64,000 nucleotides of DNA from Epinephelus fuscoguttatus. Taxonomy: Eukaryota > Chordata > Actinopteri > Perciformes > Serranidae. The notes under the pieces are model-generated. The model saw nothing but the letters and a program-made list of their open reading frames with translations. It was not told where the DNA came from and did no database searches. Shown one piece after another: positions 9,818 to 64,000 of the stretch. The stretch is from positions 37,863,822-37,927,821 of the forward strand of contig NC_064753.1 of assembly GCF_011397635.1 (NCBI RefSeq), in the 5' to 3' direction. The stretch's first letter is position 1; every line of letters starts with the position of its first letter. Position numbers and translations under genes: made by a program.

Positions 9818-12004
9818 GTTGGTTATAACGTTACTTTGAATTAAAAATGGTTAAAAGTATGTTTTGGGTTCACTAATAACTTAATCGTAGCAGCGTGTGC
9901 ACGGTTTTAAATACTGTGACCACAAACATAAGTTTTAACAAGTCGATATAACGTTACAGTATGTGTGTTTGTAAAATCAAACTGTAAAGTCCAGGTGAAA
10001 TGTTTGAACTCTTAGCTTGTGTTCCTTCAGAGGTTGAATGTACTTGCTAAATGTTGCCCTGTATAAAGGTATCTGTTAAATGAATAGACAACCAGCTAAA
10101 CATGCTTCTCTGAATTTAAACAGTGCATATGATTACACCATTGGTCCTATGGACAAGGCCGTTGTGAAGACAGACATCCAGATTGCAGTCCCACATGGCT
10201 GCTACGGAAGAGTTGGTGAGTGTTTTACATACTGATGCAACTCTAGCATTACAGGTTTTTCCTGTTTTGTTAAGTGCATGCAAATTAAAACTAGATTATG
10301 TTACACAAGTTGCAGAACAGCAGGTCAAAACTGTCTCCTTCCATGTTTATTCTTCCTTCTCAGCACCAAGATCTGGACTGGCAGCAAAACACTTCATTGA
10401 TGTTGGTGGTGAGTCTTGGCCCATGTGACCTACTTATGACGTGTGCAGATAATGTGTCAACCCTTGTCATGTCGCTAACATCTCTGTATGTCCTCAGCTG
10501 GGGTTGTAGATGAAGACTACAGAGGGAATGTGGGAGTTGTGCTCTTCAACTTCAGCAAGGAGACATTTGATGGTGAGTTGTGGCATCAGTGAAATATATC
10601 ATCACCTTTTTATATTAAAGGTACCAAGAATACCCATAGATTTTACTAGTAGGGTCAAAGCCATAATGTCCATGCTTCTATTTGAACTTTTTCTGGAGGA
10701 GCATGATGATATAAGGCGAGAGTGAAAACATTCAATGATAATGAGAGGGTGTCATCATTCATGAGATTGTTTAAATCTGCCTCACGTCCCTTTGAGTTAT
10801 GACAATCAACTGTCTGCTGATGAATATCATCAAAAATCTGACATGTACATATGAGGTCATATCTGATACAAAAATTGCATACATACTGACATTGCCTTCC
10901 TTTTACATTTTCTTGATTTTAAGAGAACATAAAACTGGTTAAAAGTAATCTGAAAATATTCTTTAAAATGTTCAAACCTGTAGTGTATTTTTTTTAAGCT
11001 TGATATTAAGTTCAACTTATCATATTTTGCTGTCCATATTTATTTAGAGCTTGCTGCATCCTGCAAAGATGACATGAAAGTAGTTTGTACAGATCTAAAG
11101 ATGCAGCACATGTGTGCAGTTTCCAAATGATTGTCTAATCTCCTTCTGTTCCTCTTCGCAGTGAAAAAGGGCGACAGAGTTGCGCAGCTGGTGTGTGAGA
11201 AAATCTGTTACCCAGAACTGGAGGAGCAAAAGGTAAACTGCAAGTTCAGAAGCTGAAACACACACGTATACACTCTATTGCCAGTTTATTAGGTACATTA
11301 GGCTAAAACTAATGCAGTCTAATACAACAGCCCTGTAGTAAATCCTACCTTTGCGAAGGTTAAAATGTTCAGTTTTTGTTCAAACTGTTTTAAAGAGGTT
11401 TTTAGTCAACTGTAAGAAGTGTTTCTATTTAGTATATCCCTTTTTATATAAACAAAGAGGCTAAAAAAAACAGGAATACCTCCGCAATGCAACAGCACAA
11501 CAAACAACAACCTCCAAAATGATCATTACCTTTTAATAACACCTCTCTAAAACAGATTCAACAAAAACAAAACATAACCTTCATGGTTGTAGGGTTTATT
11601 GCAGAACTGTTGTTTTAAGGCAAGAATCAGACAAGAAATCCACAAATTTAATTCTGCAACGTTTCACTCTAACAGATCTCTGTCAGGCAAAATAGCTGGG
11701 AGCATTTAATACACTGCAAATCTGATGTCTGATTCTTGCCTTAGTTTCTGGATGTGCCCTTTACCCTTCTTGTTTTAAAACTGTGTTAGACTCCACTGGT
11801 TTTGCTAAGTGTACCTAATAAACTGGCAACTTAATGTACTTAACTACTATTAAGATTTTTCATTGAATGTTTGGCTTTACTGCAGTATATATCATCAGAG
11901 TAGTTTAAAATTCTAAATCCAAAAATGCATGGCTGTGTTCTTTTCAGACACTCGATGAGACGGAGCGTGGAGATGGAGGCTTTGGATCAACCGGACGCAA
12001 CTGA
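9648..12004 (+). CDS. dut: dut, dUTP pyrophosphatase (nuclear form), complete
   Basis: Hydrolyses dUTP to dUMP and pyrophosphate, keeping uracil out of DNA and supplying dUMP for dTMP synthesis. It acts as a homotrimer with shared active sites. Six exons (9648-9817, 10124-10215, 10364-10408, 10498-10572, 11162-11232, 11948-12004) give 169 residues; human nuclear DUT is 164. All five motifs are seen: AGYDLYSAY (51-59), APRSGLA (88-94), [16 protein letters not shown] (102-117, with catalytic Asp107 and substrate Tyr110), [11 protein letters not shown] (131-141) and the P-loop-like [11 protein letters not shown] (158-168). Residues 11-18 AISPSKRA match the human CDK1 site and basic NLS. The start has A at -3. 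It lies between slc12a1 and the convergent fbn1. A mitochondrial form using exon 8865-9003 is predicted. Confidence 0.97.
10124..10215 (+). CDS. dut: dut exon 2 (rest of motif 1)
   Basis: Acceptor AAACAG, donor G/GTGAGT. Encodes [20 protein letters not shown] followed by [11 protein letters not shown], completing dUTPase motif 1 and the following beta strands. Confidence 0.96.
10364..10408 (+). CDS. dut: dut exon 3 (motif 2 APRSGLA)
   Basis: A 45-base microexon-sized exon. Acceptor TTCTCAG, donor G/GTGAGT. Reads [15 protein letters not shown]; the PRSGLA motif positions the phosphate-binding Ser. Confidence 0.96.
10498..10572 (+). CDS. dut: dut exon 4 (motif 3, catalytic Asp)
   Basis: Acceptor CCTCAG, donor G/GTGAGT. 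Reads [20 protein letters not shown]. The Asp of VVDEDY activates water and the Tyr stacks on deoxyribose, excluding ribonucleotides (family knowledge). Confidence 0.97.
11162..11232 (+). CDS. dut: dut exon 5 (motif 4)
   Basis: Acceptor TTCGCAG, donor AAG/GTAAAC. Reads [28 protein letters not shown] is motif 4. Confidence 0.97.
11278..11829. mobile_element. DNA transposon fragment with perfect 20-bp inverted ends
   Basis: TTGCCAGTTTATTAGGTACA at 11278-11297 is exactly inverted at 11810-11829. The 552-bp element sits in the last dut intron. It has no coding frame. Flanking target duplication is not evident (actctcta-type left flank, cttaatgt right). The terminus is a common fish MITE end. Confidence 0.8.
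11948..12004 (+). CDS. dut: dut exon 6 (motif 5 and stop)
   Basis: Acceptor TTTTCAG. Reads [18 protein letters not shown] with TGA at 12002-12004. The flexible glycine-rich motif 5 closes over the neighbouring subunit's active site in known trimers. Confidence 0.97.
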   Translation, partial: TLDETERGDGGFGSTGRN

Positions 12005-12060
12005 AAGCAATAAATATATGTTAGATGTATATGTTAAATAAAGTTTGTGGTTTTGTACTT
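12005..12060 (+). other. dut: dut 3' UTR and poly(A) signals
   Basis: AATAAA at 12009-12014 and again at 12037-12042, followed by a GT-rich stretch (tttgtggttttgtac). The UTR would be only about 50 bases long. Confidence 0.7.
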
Positions 12061-12394
12061 TTGAGAGTCTTGAGTCTTTACTGGGATTGTTACAGTTTTG
12101 AGTTCTGTTTTATGCTCAAAAGATGTTTTCTAAATCTCCACATGGGGGCAGTGCAGGACAAGAGTTGCATCGCAACCTGATGAGTAATCCTGAACATGTT
12201 ATACTCAGCTACATAACTGAGGTTCCTTTGGATTAATGTGAGTTTCACTAGCTAAAACATTCAGATCATGTTGCACCTCACTTGGGTTAAACACAGCTGA
12301 AGAAAAGGGGATTTCAAACATGAAGCTCACAGCTGTCCGTTGAACTTTGTTACATTCAATCTGGATAAAGGGGAAAGCACAGCAGTGAATACAT

Positions 12395-13665
12395 ATACAC
12401 CAAAAATATGTTTTTATTGTGAATTTACAACTAAACCCTCACTGATGTGAACAGAGAACACAGACTGGTGTCAGGCTGGTCCGTGGCAATGCAGCACTGA
12501 TTGTATTTGTGAGAGAATGTGTGGCCACGAAGACCTCAGTGCATAATCATGAAGGCCCAGGTTTGGCATCATCAATGTGTTGTGTGTGTTTGTATGTGTG
12601 TGCAGGTGTGTGCGAGTGTATGTATACACAGTTTACAAAGGAAGTAGTTGGTCATTATAAGCACCATTACAAACCCCTCTATTCCAGGGGCTTCCTCTAG
12701 TTTACAAATGCTTCATAGATTAAAAGTGGCATCGATTATTACAGTATAAACACAATTTACATGTAGTATAGAGGAGAGCAGACAGGCTATGAAGCTAGCT
12801 GTTACTGTTGCAAAGACATGAAATCTTCAGAATGACCAAGGGGATTGTATCTTGTCGACTACTGAGTTTTGAATAGTAGTACAGTGCATTCAGAAGTCTA
12901 TGTGGATGTGTTGCTAGCACCAGTAAATATGAATTATTCTAGTCAGTAGGAAAGATGGAAAAGCATAGTTTAAATATGCAGTAGGAGTCATTCAAGCTCA
13001 GACATGGCTACATCTCAATAGTCCATAGTGGGTTCCTTTCCTCTCCTAAACATTCTCTAATAATCTTTTTGTCATCTTCACTCCATTAAATTAATATCTG
13101 GGGAAGGAAAAGTGTGTTTACGTTAATGTATCCAGGTTTGTTCAGTCATTTACCTGAGGGGAGGAAATGAATTTATTGCAGACTATTGGGACTCACCCTT
13201 TTCTTCCACCTAAGATGAGTTCTAAAAAACTCTGCCTTTAGAGCTTTCTGCAGTCCTCATGCCCTTCAAAGTGGCACCTGATTCCACATATCATCATACA
13301 ACATTAAACCCTACAATTAAAAACCATTCACACTCTCAATAGTGCTTTACACAAAGAGCTGAAGTTGTGTCAGGGCAATATGTCCTTCATTTGACTTTCA
13401 TACTGCCTCACTCAGCTGGCATTTTCTACAGAAATTGTATCTATGATATGTAGAATCATCTTTGGCATTCAAATGACGCAGTCCCCCCCCACCCCACCCC
13501 CTTCTTGTCTCTTTGGTGGCGAGCCCTTCTCCCTGTCGGAGCAAGTAGAAGTTGCCCCTGAACCGCTGATCCAGAGTCAGAGATGTTTGGCCTTTTTGGG
13601 AAGTGTGAGCCTGACACTGGATTAGCAGCCGTCGGCAACATCTGCCTGTCTCAGTCTTGTGATGG
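12395..13665 (-). other. fbn1: fbn1 3' UTR with candidate poly(A) signals
   Basis: On the minus strand AATAAA occurs at 13172-13177 and 12413-12418. The latter would give a UTR of about 1.25 kb, ending some 340 bases from the dut poly(A) site, so the two genes converge tail to tail. No ORF of note lies inside. UTR length is inferred. Confidence 0.5.
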
Positions 13666-63539
<49,874 letters not shown>

Positions 63540-63685
63540 CTGTTTTAATGAAACAAACCTTATAGTTACTAGACTCTCAGTGATATGGAATGGAATAACA
63601 TGTGGGTCAACACAAGCTGGTTTGGTACTTACTGTGTGTCAGTTCATGTAATTTGATACCAAAAGTCTGTATTTTCTTAGTTAAA

Positions 63686-64000
63686 TAGGGCTGTGACTAA
63701 TGATTATTTTCATCGATTAATCTGCCCATTATTTTCTCAAATAATCAATTAAATCTTTTGTCAGTAAAATACCAGAAAATAGTGATGATGATGTCTTCAA
63801 ATGGTATGTTTTTGCTGACCAGCAGTCCAAAATCCAAAGATTTTCAGATTATTATCACGTATGACAATGAAAAGCATCAAATACTTACATTTAAGTAGCA
63901 TACAACCAGCCACTGTTTGGCTCTTCTGCTTATAAGATTACTAAAATGATTATTCTATTATCAAAGTGGTTGCCTATTAATTTGCTGTCACTCAAAATTG
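63686..64000. mobile_element. hAT-type MITE, copy 2, cut by window edge
   Basis: Starts TAGGGCTGTGACTAATGATT and continues CATCGATTAATCTGCCCATT, a very common fish MITE terminus. It resembles 57451-57768 internally (ATTATTTTCT..AATCAATTAA). The right end is outside the window. Confidence 0.65.

Overview
The window is vertebrate nuclear DNA, most likely from a percomorph teleost. It has many small GT-AG introns, CA/TG microsatellites, a tRNA-derived SINE and many small terminal-inverted-repeat elements. The fish assignment is an inference from gene order, codon content and repeat types. No species is claimed.

Three protein genes occur in the order slc12a1 - dut - fbn1, the order known around human FBN1 on chromosome 15. 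(1) Positions 1-5296, plus strand: the last seven coding exons of slc12a1, the Na-K-2Cl cotransporter NKCC2. They encode the end of the cytosolic C-terminal domain (265 codons plus stop) and are followed by a 3' UTR to about 6480. (2) Positions 8865-12004, plus strand: dut, dUTP pyrophosphatase, complete. Six exons give a 169-residue nuclear form with all five dUTPase motifs. An upstream exon at 8865-9003, outside the frames that a plain ORF scan highlights, supplies a 46-residue basic, hydroxylated leader. It splices in phase to an acceptor inside nuclear exon 1 and would give a 208-residue mitochondrial form. Two E2F-type sites and a GC box lie just upstream of the nuclear start. (3) Positions 13666-63539, minus strand, convergent with dut: the last 45 coding exons of fbn1, fibrillin-1, running off the right edge. 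They run from hybrid domain 2 through the TB domains and long calcium-binding EGF arrays to the furin site and the asprosin C-terminus, 2025 residues in all. Every exon-exon phase closes and no frameshift or stop was found.

The rest is intron and intergenic sequence. I recognise a SINE with a perfect 20-bp target duplication (33881-34082), hAT-like elements with 8-bp duplications (1690, 8065, 56623, 58813), elements flanked by TTAA (21675, 55510, with an inverted relative at 24230), an element with perfect 20-bp inverted ends in the last dut intron (11278-11829), and several dispersed repeat pairs.

The points most worth a second look are the hidden dut mitochondrial exon, an additional RGD motif in the fibrillin TB domain before the long EGF array, an apparent GC-AG intron in fbn1, and TG/CA microsatellites set against several fbn1 splice sites. 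I see no operon-like or otherwise unknown gene system; the window is an ordinary, well-conserved vertebrate locus rich in small transposons.
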